Shown in pieces: positions 6,466 to 12,151 of a DNA stretch of 12,151 bases. The notes beneath the pieces were generated by a model. That model saw nothing but the letters and a program-made list of their open reading frames with translations, searched no databases and was not told the origin of the DNA. This DNA is from Acidithiobacillus ferruginosus (lineage in GTDB: Bacteria > Pseudomonadota > Gammaproteobacteria > Acidithiobacillales > Acidithiobacillaceae): assembly GCF_018854495.1 (NCBI RefSeq), contig NZ_JABBDR010000238.1, positions 1-12,151 on the forward strand. The letters run 5' to 3'. Each line of letters begins with the position of its first letter. The first letter of the stretch is position 1. A program made the position numbers and the translations under genes.

Positions 6466-7269
6466 TCAGAACATTCCCTGTCGGCGCGAGCGCAACCCCA
6501 GCCACAAAGGTAAAGGCACAGCGACCAGAAAGAATACCCAGAGCAGAGGGTAAACCGCACTCAGCCCCATATCCTCCAGATTGACCCAAAATTTGACCGG
6601 AATGCCCTGCGGGAAATACGCCACGATGAGCACGATGCCGAACTCGCCCATGGCACGCACCCAGGCCAGAGCCACCCCGGCCGTCAGTCCCAGACGAGCC
6701 AGCGGCAGCGTCACCCGCCAGAAGGTCTGCCAGCGGTTGCGGCCCAGGGTGCGACTGATCTGCTCCAGTTCTTCCGGAACCCCCTCAAAGGCAGCACGGG
6801 CGGCCAGCACATAGTAGGGCATGGCCCCGTAAATCTGCGCCAGCACAAACGCCGGGGCGGTATTGGTCAGGTAGAGCCCCGCCTGACTGAGCAGGCCACC
6901 CACTGGTGAGTAAGGTCCGTAAAAGGAACTCAGCAAAATGCCCATGGCCAGGGGTGGGGTCAGCAGCGGCAACAGCAGCAGCGCATCCACCACCCACTTG
7001 CCGCGGTAATGATAATGCGCCAACCACCATGCGAGCGGTGTTCCCGCCAGCACCACCAGCGCCAGAGCCAGGGCACTGTAAAACAGGGAAACCCGGATGG
7101 CGGCGAGGTCGCCAGGCGCAAAATGAAAATCGTGCCAGTCCGTGGCGAAAACCAGCGCCGCAAAAGGCGCCAGCAGAAACGTCAGAACAGTGGCAGCAGT
7201 CGCCGTCGCTATCCAGCGCGCCGATGGCTGGCGTCCTGCGCCAATCCCTACAGCCGCCCCATGGCTCAA
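6466..7269 (-). CDS. ABC transporter permease, molybdate/tungstate/sulfate class (ModB-like)
   Basis: This is an integral membrane permease of the CysTW/ModB type with about six hydrophobic segments (roughly 20-41, 62-84, 96-115, 137-157, 190-218, 238-257). The cytoplasmic EAA loop that docks the ATPase is ELEQISRTLGRNRWQTFWRV (167-186), followed by TLPLA. The sequence AWVRAMGEFGIVLIVAYFP (202-220) resembles the conserved R-A-x-GEFG segment of ModB and WtpB. I chose the TTG at 7269-7267 because AGGAAGG sits 5 nt upstream and the protein then begins close to the first helix (267 residues). The frame stays open to a GTG at 7350, which would add 27 residues without a good ribosome site. It is first in an operon with the ATPase gene. 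No solute-binding protein gene is adjacent. Confidence 0.87.
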   Translation of the reverse strand: MSHGAAVGIGAGRQPSARWIATATAATVLTFLLAPFAALVFATDWHDFHFAPGDLAAIRVSLFYSALALALVVLAGTPLAWWLAHYHYRGKWVVDALLLLPLLTPPLAMGILLSSFYGPYSPVGGLLSQAGLYLTNTAPAFVLAQIYGAMPYYVLAARAAFEGVPEELEQISRTLGRNRWQTFWRVTLPLARLGLTAGVALAWVRAMGEFGIVLIVAYFPQGIPVKFWVNLEDMGLSAVYPLLWVFFLVAVPLPLWLGLRSRRQGMF

Positions 7270-7274
7270 AAGAA

Positions 7275-7281
7275 CCTTCCT
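7275..7281 (-). promoter_or_regulatory. Ribosome-binding site deciding the permease start
   Basis: AGGAAGG on the minus strand lies 5 nt upstream of the TTG at 7269. It favours this non-ATG start over the upstream GTG at 7350. Confidence 0.6.
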
Positions 7282-7411
7282 GATGCGCCATATCCCCTTT
7301 GCCCGCCATCCGGGATACTCGCAGGCGGCACAACACGATAAGGCATCCACATCGGCAGATCCGGCATATTCAGGTGATCCGTTATTGTTTGTCAGATACT
7401 TCCGTGATCAT

Positions 7412-7440
7412 CTTATATCGACGCCCCCGGAGCGGGTCAA
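7412..7440 (-). promoter_or_regulatory. Promoter of the ModB/ModC-like operon
   Basis: On the minus strand a -35 TTGACC (7440-7435) and a -10 TATAAG (7417-7412) are separated by 17 bp, predicting a start near 7405. This leaves a leader of about 55 nt to the GTG at 7350 or 135 nt to the TTG at 7269. No convincing ModE-type palindrome was found around it. Confidence 0.7.
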
Positions 7441-7575
7441 GGGCACGGAGAAATCTTCCATACAAAAGCCCCACCTTGCATTTTTATGCTATGCTTACCC
7501 ATAAAGATACATGCGAAGCGGCGCGAGAACGCGCAACATTCTGAACGGAAAATTACAATATTGAGCGAACCGACC

Positions 7576-7923
7576 ATGCACTGGACCATTCTCATCAAAT
7601 CCCATCCGGACGCCAGCGGCAATCCCGTTCTCCAGGGTCTGCGCATGGCCGCAGCCGCCCTCGCCGATGGCATCCTGGTCAGCCTTTTTCTTTCCGAAGA
7701 AGCGGCATCTCTGGCGCTACATTTGGAAAATCCAGGAGATCGGCAAAGGGTTCACCACGACCTCCTCGCGGAGATTCAAGAACTGGGCGCCGAAATTTAT
7801 GTAATTGGTCTCGACTGGATGCATGCAGTCGGAAGCCTGACCTTGATTCCCGGCGTCAAAGTAGCGAGCATGAAAACTCTGGTTCGCCAGATGAGGCTTT
7901 CTGACCAGGTTGTCGCGCTCTGA
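7576..7923 (+). CDS. Small DsrE/DsrF-like (sulfur relay fold) protein lacking cysteines
   Basis: The 115-residue protein has the size and outline of the DsrE/TusD/YchN fold: an N-terminal strand (MHWTILIKSHP), a helix of small residues (GLRMAAAALADG, 21-32), a strand ILVSLFLS (33-40), then a helix (DLLAEIQELGAEIYVIG, 62-78) and a C-terminal IPGVKVASMKTLVRQMRLSDQVVAL resembling the gVkvgsM-x-dla...sDkVi ending of the family. DsrE proteins that carry sulfur have a Cys after the fourth strand; here that place reads GLDWM (78-82) and there is no cysteine anywhere. So persulfide transfer is unlikely and the role is unknown. The ATG at 7576 fits family length; a TTG at 7561 would add five residues, and neither has a strong Shine-Dalgarno. 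It ends 3 bp before apaH, so the two are probably co-translated. Fold assignment is by eye. Confidence 0.75.
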   Translation: MHWTILIKSHPDASGNPVLQGLRMAAAALADGILVSLFLSEEAASLALHLENPGDRQRVHHDLLAEIQELGAEIYVIGLDWMHAVGSLTLIPGVKVASMKTLVRQMRLSDQVVAL

Positions 7924-7926
7924 TTT

Positions 7927-8766
7927 ATGACCACCACGTACGCCATGGGCGACCTGCAGGGTTGTTATGTCCCCTTTGCCGCTCTACTGGAACAGATAGA
8001 CTTCACACCGCAGACGGACCGGCTCTGGCTGGCGGGCGATCTCGTCAACCGGGGACCGGACAGCCACGCCGTCATCAACCGGCTTTACGCCTGGCACGAC
8101 CGGGTGCAGATCGTCCTCGGCAACCACGATTTATACGCACTCGCCCGCTGGGCGGGCATCACTGCGGCAAAAAAGAACGATACCCTCGGCCCACTGCTGG
8201 CCGATCCTCACACAGATGACTGGATGGAGTGGCTGCGCACCCGTTCGTTACTGCATACCGATCCGCAACTGGGCTGGAGCATGGTCCACGCGGCCATCCA
8301 TCCCGACTGGGATATGGCCAGCGCGCGAGGGCATGCTGACGCTGTCGAGGATGCACTGCGCGATCGTCACTGGCGGCGTTTCCTGAAATCTCTCTGGGAC
8401 GCCCCGGCGCCCAACCGCTGGGAGGATTGTCGCAACGAGGAAGAGGCACAACGCTTCCGGGTCGCCGTGTTCACCCGTGCCCGCTACGTGACTGCCAAGG
8501 GTGTTTTCAACTGGTCCAGCACTGCGCCCAAGGACACCGCCCGCGAATTTGCACCCTGGCACGAGCGTTTTTTTGAAAAACAGACGTCCGAGTCCATCAT
8601 CTGCGGCCACTGGGCCACCCAGGGTCTGCTGGTGCAACCACGTTTGCTGGCGCTGGACAGCGGTTGTGTCTGGGGTCGCCAACTGACAGCGGCACGGATC
8701 GATCTGGACGAACCCCTTATTTACCAAACCCCATGCCCCATGTTTGCACGACCGGACAGCGGGTAA
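7927..8766 (+). CDS. apaH: Symmetrical bis(5'-nucleosyl)-tetraphosphatase (Ap4A hydrolase)
   Basis: ApaH splits diadenosine tetraphosphate into two ADP, clearing an alarmone that rises in stress, and can also remove Np4 caps from mRNA. The 279-residue protein is a metallophosphoesterase of the usual length. Metal-binding motifs are GDLQGC (8-13), GDLVNRGPDS (37-46) and GNHD (65-68), with the downstream His in MVHA (119-122), then GHWA (227-230) and LDSGCVWG (243-250) typical of ApaH. The His of the common GDxHG motif is Gln at position 11 here; ApaH proteins commonly have GDxQGC, so this is normal. It starts 3 bp after the DsrE-like gene and is followed after 55 bp by recQ. Confidence 0.96.
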   Translation: MTTTYAMGDLQGCYVPFAALLEQIDFTPQTDRLWLAGDLVNRGPDSHAVINRLYAWHDRVQIVLGNHDLYALARWAGITAAKKNDTLGPLLADPHTDDWMEWLRTRSLLHTDPQLGWSMVHAAIHPDWDMASARGHADAVEDALRDRHWRRFLKSLWDAPAPNRWEDCRNEEEAQRFRVAVFTRARYVTAKGVFNWSSTAPKDTAREFAPWHERFFEKQTSESIICGHWATQGLLVQPRLLALDSGCVWGRQLTAARIDLDEPLIYQTPCPMFARPDSG

Positions 8767-8821
8767 AGGGCTGACCACCAGATTTTTGGTCCATCCCGTT
8801 TTGCGGTTCACCTGAGGCACC

Positions 8822-10633
8822 ATGTCGATCCTCCCTACCCAGCAACCACTGGAAATCCTCCGCCACACCTTCGGTTATGACGCCTTCCGGGTGCCACAGG
8901 AGGAGGTAATCCAGACCCTCATGGCAGCCCGAGATGCGCTGGTCCTCATGCCTACGGGGGGCGGAAAATCCCTGTGCTATCAGATTCCCGCCATCGCCAT
9001 GGCAGGGACGGGCGTAGTCATTTCGCCACTGATCGCGCTCATGGAAGATCAGGTCAACGCCCTGCGTCAGGCGGGTGTCGCTGCCGCTGCCCTGAACTCC
9101 AGTGCCAGCCCCGCAGAAACACGCGCTACCGAGGAGGCGTTGCTACAGGGCAGCCTCGATCTGCTCTATATCGCTCCGGAACGCTTGTTGCAGGAACGCA
9201 CCCTCAACCTGCTGCAAAGGGCCACGGTCAATCTCTTCGCTATTGACGAAGCCCATTGCGTGTCCCAGTGGGGTCACGACTTCCGCCCGGAATACCTGCA
9301 ATTACGAGTGCTGCATGAGCGCTTCCCCCAGGTGCCGCGCATCGCCCTCACCGCCACCGCCGACTCAAAAACCCGCGCGGAAATCACCGAACGGCTGGCG
9401 CTACAAGAAGCAGCCGCCTTTATCCGCTCCTTTGACCGACCCAACATCCGTTACCATATCAACAGCGGTAGTCAGGGTGCGCGCAACGCCTTGCTGCGAT
9501 TCATCCGCGACCGCCACACCGGAGATGCCGGCATCGTATATTGCCTATCCCGCAAGCGCGTGGAGGAAGTTGCCGAGTGGCTGCAGGGCGAAGGGCTGGA
9601 CGCCCTGCCCTATCATGCCGGTTTGGGTATCGACGAGCGGCGTCGTAACCAGCAACGATTTCAGCGGGATGAGGGTGTGATCATTGTCGCCACCATAGCC
9701 TTCGGTATGGGCATCGACAAACCTAATGTCCGCTTTGTAGCGCACCTGAATCTGCCCAAGAGCATCGAGGCCTACTATCAGGAAACCGGACGCGCCGGGC
9801 GCGACGGTCTCCCTGCAGAAGCCTGGATGCATTACGGTCTTCAGGATGTCGTGCAGTTACGGCAGATGATCCAGCAATCCGAAGCGGACCTGCCGCGCAA
9901 ACAGATGGAAGGACATAAGCTGGATGCTATGCTCGCGCTTTGCGAAACCACGGACTGCCGCCGTCAGACCCTGCTCGGCTACTTTGGCGAAAGCCTCTCC
10001 TCCCCCTGCGGCAATTGCGACAATTGCCTGCAGCCGCCGGCCACCTGGGATGCCACGGTGGCCGCACAGAAAGCCCTGTCTGCCATTCATCGCACAGGTC
10101 AGCGCTTCGGGGTGCAGTATCTGGTAGACGTGTTGCTGGCTCGGGAAGACCCACGCATTCAACAACAGGGCCATGATCGGCTCAGCGTGTACGGTATTGG
10201 CAAAGAACTGTCTGCCAACGCGTGGCGCGCCCTGTTTCGCCACCTCTTGCTGCGCGGACTCGTGGACGTGGATCACGATGGACACGGCGGCATGCGCCTC
10301 AGCCCATCCAGTCGCCCGCTCCTGCGCGGCGAAGAACAGCTGACCCTGCGCCAGCATGAAAGCCCGGTCCCCAGGCAACGCGAACAACGCCCGGAGATTG
10401 CACCCCGCGACACCGCGCTCTGGGAAGCCCTGCGCCAGCACCGCCGTGAACTGGCGCAGGCCCAGGGCGTGCCGCCCTATGTCATTTTTCACGACGCCAC
10501 CCTCATGGAAATGCTCCATCGACGCCCGCGTGACCTGGAAGCACTGGCCGCGCTCCCCGGCATCGGCGAGCGCAAACTGGCGGCTTACGGCACATCTTTT
10601 CTGAAGATACTGCACCGCGATCCGCCTTCCTGA
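8822..10633 (+). CDS. recQ: ATP-dependent DNA helicase RecQ
   Basis: RecQ is a 3'-5' superfamily 2 helicase used in recombination repair and in processing stalled forks. At 603 residues it matches E. coli RecQ (about 609) in length and has the complete domain set. The helicase core has Walker A MPTGGGKS (43-50), the DEAH box (142-145) running into [13 protein letters not shown], motif III TATA (177-180), and motifs V-VI with [20 protein letters not shown] (289-308) and [10 protein letters not shown] (320-329). The zinc site uses Cys 379, 396, 399 and 402. A winged-helix RQC domain follows (about 405-510), and an HRDC domain closes the protein (about 525-600, with [10 protein letters not shown] at 577-586). 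TGAGG lies 4 nt before the ATG. It probably belongs to the dsrE-apaH transcription unit. Confidence 0.97.
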   Translation: MSILPTQQPLEILRHTFGYDAFRVPQEEVIQTLMAARDALVLMPTGGGKSLCYQIPAIAMAGTGVVISPLIALMEDQVNALRQAGVAAAALNSSASPAETRATEEALLQGSLDLLYIAPERLLQERTLNLLQRATVNLFAIDEAHCVSQWGHDFRPEYLQLRVLHERFPQVPRIALTATADSKTRAEITERLALQEAAAFIRSFDRPNIRYHINSGSQGARNALLRFIRDRHTGDAGIVYCLSRKRVEEVAEWLQGEGLDALPYHAGLGIDERRRNQQRFQRDEGVIIVATIAFGMGIDKPNVRFVAHLNLPKSIEAYYQETGRAGRDGLPAEAWMHYGLQDVVQLRQMIQQSEADLPRKQMEGHKLDAMLALCETTDCRRQTLLGYFGESLSSPCGNCDNCLQPPATWDATVAAQKALSAIHRTGQRFGVQYLVDVLLAREDPRIQQQGHDRLSVYGIGKELSANAWRALFRHLLLRGLVDVDHDGHGGMRLSPSSRPLLRGEEQLTLRQHESPVPRQREQRPEIAPRDTALWEALRQHRRELAQAQGVPPYVIFHDATLMEMLHRRPRDLEALAALPGIGERKLAAYGTSFLKILHRDPPS

Positions 10634-10667
10634 GATCCTCGCGCAGACACGACGCGGAGATGACGGC

Positions 10668-10696
10668 TTGCCCTGCGCCGCAGCAGGCTGCATCAT
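10668..10696 (+). promoter_or_regulatory. Possible promoter of the cyaY gene group
   Basis: In the 87-bp recQ-cyaY gap, TTGCCC (10668-10673) and CATCAT (10691-10696) are separated by 17 bp; each matches four of six consensus positions. Transcription would start at about 10702-10704, upstream of the cyaY ATG at 10721 but right at the ATG at 10703. Confidence 0.4.
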
Positions 10697-10720
10697 GAGG
10701 GCATGACTCAGGATAGCCCC

Positions 10721-11035
10721 ATGAACCCGCAAAGCTTCGCCGTCACCGTCGAAAGCACCCTCGATGACCTGCAGAACCGGATAGAGGCCGACGCTCCCGA
10801 AGTGGAGTGCGACCTTGTGGACAGCGTACTTACCCTGCTCCTGCCCGACGGCGGTCAGGTCATCATCAATCGTCAGGAGGCGGCGCAACAGATTTGGCTG
10901 GCGTGCAGCGATGGTCCGGCACGTTTTTCGTGGCAGGGCGACGCGTGGCAGGATAGCCGGACGGGAGAACCCCTGAAACAGGCCGTCGGCCGCCTGCTGA
11001 GTCTGCGTCTCGGCCACCCCGTATCACTGGGTTGA
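10721..11035 (+). CDS. cyaY: Frataxin-like iron-sulfur cluster assembly protein CyaY
   Basis: CyaY is the bacterial frataxin, an iron-binding protein that modulates the IscS cysteine desulfurase during Fe-S cluster assembly in the cytoplasm. From the ATG at 10721 the protein has 104 residues, against 106 in E. coli. The diagnostic segment VIINRQEAAQQIWLA (47-61) matches IINRQEPLHQVWLA of E. coli, and the N-terminal helix carries the acidic ridge (E11, D15, D16, E22, D24, E27, E29) thought to bind iron. RFSW...WQDSRTGE (68-83) fits the last strands and helix. AGGA lies 7 nt before this ATG. An ATG at 10703 would add six residues, but its GAGGG is almost adjacent to it. It is followed 4 bp later by the EVE-domain gene. 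Confidence 0.93.
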   Translation: MNPQSFAVTVESTLDDLQNRIEADAPEVECDLVDSVLTLLLPDGGQVIINRQEAAQQIWLACSDGPARFSWQGDAWQDSRTGEPLKQAVGRLLSLRLGHPVSLG

Positions 11036-11039
11036 GCAC

Positions 11040-11492
11040 ATGCCCTACTGGCTGATGAAGACTGAACCCGATGCCTTTTCCCTGCAGGATTTGCAGCGAC
11101 GCGGGCAGGAGCCCTGGGACGGCATCCGCAATTATCAGGCCCGAAATTTCCTGCGTAGCATGCAGACCGGCGACGAAGTCTTCATTTACCATTCACGTGT
11201 ACCGGTCCCGGGTATCGTCGGCACTGCCGAAGTCGTCTGTGCCGCTTATCCGGACCCTACCCAGTTTGACCCGCAGAGCAAATATTACGACCCGGCCTCC
11301 CATCCCGACCGGCCGCGCTGGGATCTGGTGGAAGTGGCCTATCGCCGAACCTTTGCCCACGGCATCGCGCTGGACATTCTTCGCACCGTCCCGGAGTTTT
11401 CTGCCAGCCAACTGATTCGCAAGGGGAATCGCCTGTCGATCTTGCCCATTACCAGCAGCCAGTGGCAGTATGTCCTGCAGTGTGCCGGATAG
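11040..11492 (+). CDS. EVE-domain protein (thymocyte nuclear protein 1-like)
   Basis: This 150-residue protein is a single EVE domain, a PUA-like fold that in characterised members binds modified bases in DNA or RNA. The family pattern is clear: WLMKTEPDAFS (4-14), WDGIRNYQARNFLR (26-39), GDEVFIYHS (44-52), PGIVGTAEVV (57-66) and, near the end, GNRLSILPITSSQW (128-141). The length is that of stand-alone bacterial EVE proteins (about 150-160). No restriction nuclease or helicase domain is attached, so this is the widespread housekeeping-type form rather than a defence fusion. Its ATG lies 4 bp after the cyaY stop, so it is likely translated from the same mRNA. The ligand and biological job are unknown. 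Confidence 0.92.
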   Translation: MPYWLMKTEPDAFSLQDLQRRGQEPWDGIRNYQARNFLRSMQTGDEVFIYHSRVPVPGIVGTAEVVCAAYPDPTQFDPQSKYYDPASHPDRPRWDLVEVAYRRTFAHGIALDILRTVPEFSASQLIRKGNRLSILPITSSQWQYVLQCAG

Positions 11493-11522
11493 ACCGGTGC
11501 GGGGTGAAAAAGCGAACCTGGT

Positions 11523-11539
11523 GGATGGCGTGACCATCC
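11523..11539 (+). terminator. Small hairpin after the EVE-domain gene, possible weak terminator
   Basis: A perfect 6-bp stem GGATGG/CCATCC with a 5-nt loop lies 30 nt after the EVE gene stop. The following CCTCCGATTTG is not a U-run, so termination would be weak. It lies in the 114-bp gap before the next gene, where no clear promoter was found. Confidence 0.3.
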
Positions 11540-11606
11540 CCTCCGATTTGCCATATCATTTATCCTTCGACGGCGTGAGCCGAACTCTTTCATCCCGGAG
11601 TCCAGC

Positions 11607-11951
11607 ATGACCTATCAACAACTCATAGAATTCCTCGACCGCCATTTGGGATACCCCTTCCTGCCGGATATGGCGCCGGATGCGGCGCTGCGTGCCGCGC
11701 AACAGGGCGGGCTTGACGATGCACTGACCACGGAGGTGCTGACCGCCCTCTATCAGGGCAACCAGTGCAAAAGCGTCGATGACCCCGTGGATCGCGCGCA
11801 CAGCTTTGACGGACTTGCCCACCTGCGCCTGCGCAGCCAGGCCGATGACACGGATCCTGCCGTATTCCGCAAGGTTCTCAAACTTTCCCAGGAACTCGAC
11901 AACGCGTTTGACCAGGAACTGATTCGCCAGCGTGACGCCGCGCTCAGCTAA
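11607..11951 (+). CDS. Conserved-looking hypothetical protein, 114 residues
   Basis: I do not recognise this protein. It is preceded by GGAG 6 nt before the ATG, a convincing ribosome site, and its codon use looks like that of its neighbours. The sequence is acidic and likely mostly helical: MTYQQLIEFLDRHLG at the start, a helix around PDAALRAAQQGGLDDAL, TTEVLTALYQGNQ (41-53), and a long C-terminal helix (FRKVLKLSQELDNAFDQELIRQRDAAL, about 87-113). There is no signal peptide, membrane segment, metal-ligand cluster or nucleotide-binding motif, and only one cysteine. It appears cytosolic. It follows the cyaY and EVE genes by a 114-bp gap, and its end overlaps the convergent lptG stop by 8 bp. 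The product could be a small helical adaptor, but that is only a guess. Confidence 0.75.
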   Translation: MTYQQLIEFLDRHLGYPFLPDMAPDAALRAAQQGGLDDALTTEVLTALYQGNQCKSVDDPVDRAHSFDGLAHLRLRSQADDTDPAVFRKVLKLSQELDNAFDQELIRQRDAALS

Positions 11952-12151
11952 ACCGATGCAACACCCCGGCAACCGCCGCAAAGAGCGCAATGGGCAGGAG
12001 CGTGGCGGCTAGGGGCGGTATCCCGCCGGAGACACTGATATATCCCGACATCTCCGTGAGGAAATGAAATCCCAGTCCCAGCACCAGCCCCGCCATGACC
12101 CGCGCCGCCAGGCCCCCACCCCGGGGATTGCGCGTCACGAACGGTACTGCC
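11944..12151 (-). CDS. lptG: LPS export permease LptG, C-terminal fragment cut by window edge
   Basis: The last 68 residues of a membrane protein enter from the right edge. The frame is open to the edge and ends at TGA 11946-11944. The sequence (AVPFVTRNPRGGGLAARVMAG, then a membrane helix, GYISVSGGIPPLAATLLPI, then a final helix and RFS) parallels the end of E. coli LptG: a basic loop with GxRvxxG, a helix, the VYGIPPxxxALLP segment and a last helix. LptG and LptF form the inner-membrane channel that, with the LptB ATPase, extracts LPS and pushes it through LptC and LptA to the outer membrane. LptF is a possible alternative for a fragment this short, but the GIPP-LLP segment favours LptG. 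The stop lies 8 bp inside the end of the convergent hypothetical gene. Confidence 0.83.
   Translation of the reverse strand, partial: AVPFVTRNPRGGGLAARVMAGLVLGLGFHFLTEMSGYISVSGGIPPLAATLLPIALFAAVAGVLHRFS

Larger units (their letters stand above)
7270..7575. other. Divergent intergenic region between permease gene and DsrE-like gene
   Basis: This stretch of about 306 bp holds the minus-strand promoter at 7412-7440 and the long leader of the permease gene. On the plus side an AT-rich segment (7476-7510) with TTGCAT (7476-7481) and CATAAA (7500-7505) at 18-bp spacing is the best candidate promoter for the DsrE-like gene, but it is weak. Reading frames that extend the two flanking genes into it are open but lack supporting ribosome sites. 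No RNA gene is seen. Confidence 0.5.

Noticed and set aside
7350..7440. ModE-type molybdate operator near the permease promoter
   Set aside because: I looked for paired TATA-containing half-sites like those of the E. coli ModE box. Only scattered AT-rich words are present, without a convincing dyad.
8767..8821. Hairpin in the apaH-recQ gap as a terminator
   Set aside because: Only a 5-bp stem GACCA/TGGTC around a 9-nt loop is possible, and it is followed by CCATCC, not a U-run. Read-through into recQ is more likely.
8248..8868. Minus-strand open frame of 206 codons opposite apaH
   Set aside because: It is antisense to ApaH, which has every metal-binding motif, and it lacks family features.
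9857..11017. Minus-strand open frame of 386 codons opposite recQ and cyaY
   Set aside because: It crosses the ends of two clear plus-strand genes, and its product has no recognisable domain. It is a GC-skewed shadow frame.
11040..11492. EVE-domain gene as part of an anti-phage system
   Set aside because: The protein is a lone EVE domain in a housekeeping setting after cyaY, with no McrB-like GTPase, nuclease or helicase fusion nearby.

Overview
The window is ordinary core-genome DNA of a GC-rich Gram-negative bacterium, probably a gamma-proteobacterium or an Acidithiobacillus-like relative. The evidence is the set of proteobacterial proteins (Lgt, Rep, S20, ApaH, RecQ, CyaY, LptG), an rpsT gene with a TTG start as in enterobacteria, dense packing and roughly 60% GC by eye. 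The genus is inference. No rRNA, tRNA, CRISPR array, insertion sequence, phage gene or recognisable new defence system was seen.

Layout from left to right. (1) Minus strand, 1-1913: a MarR-type repressor gene followed, with an ATGA stop/start overlap, by a 14-TM DHA2 (EmrB/QacA-like) multidrug transporter that runs off the left edge. A good sigma-70-type promoter lies upstream of marR, and its spacer holds a near-perfect 20-bp inverted repeat, so this looks like an autoregulated efflux operon. (2) Plus strand, 2098-4925: lgt (lipoprotein diacylglyceryl transferase) and rep (SF1A DNA helicase), 20 bp apart. (3) Two tandem hairpins separate rep from convergent rpsT (minus), which has its own promoter and a leader hairpin. 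(4) Minus strand, 5433-7269: ABC permease and ATPase of the molybdate/tungstate/sulfate class, with a strong promoter but no binding-protein gene beside them. (5) Plus strand, 7576-10633: a small cysteine-free DsrE-like protein, apaH (Ap4A hydrolase) and recQ. (6) Plus strand, 10721-11951: cyaY (frataxin), an EVE-domain protein and an unrecognised 114-residue protein. (7) Minus strand from 11944 to the right edge: the C-terminal end of an LptG permease, whose stop overlaps the end of the unknown gene by 8 bp.

Functionally the window combines envelope work (Lgt, LptG, efflux), replication and repair (Rep, RecQ), nucleotide stress (ApaH), iron-sulfur assembly (CyaY), oxyanion transport and translation (S20). 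The points most worth a second look are the marR operator/promoter, the cysteine-less DsrE-like protein coupled to apaH, a Glu-to-Gln change at an important Lgt position, the C8 tract in front of rep with no Shine-Dalgarno, the orphan permease/ATPase pair, and the unknown 114-residue gene.
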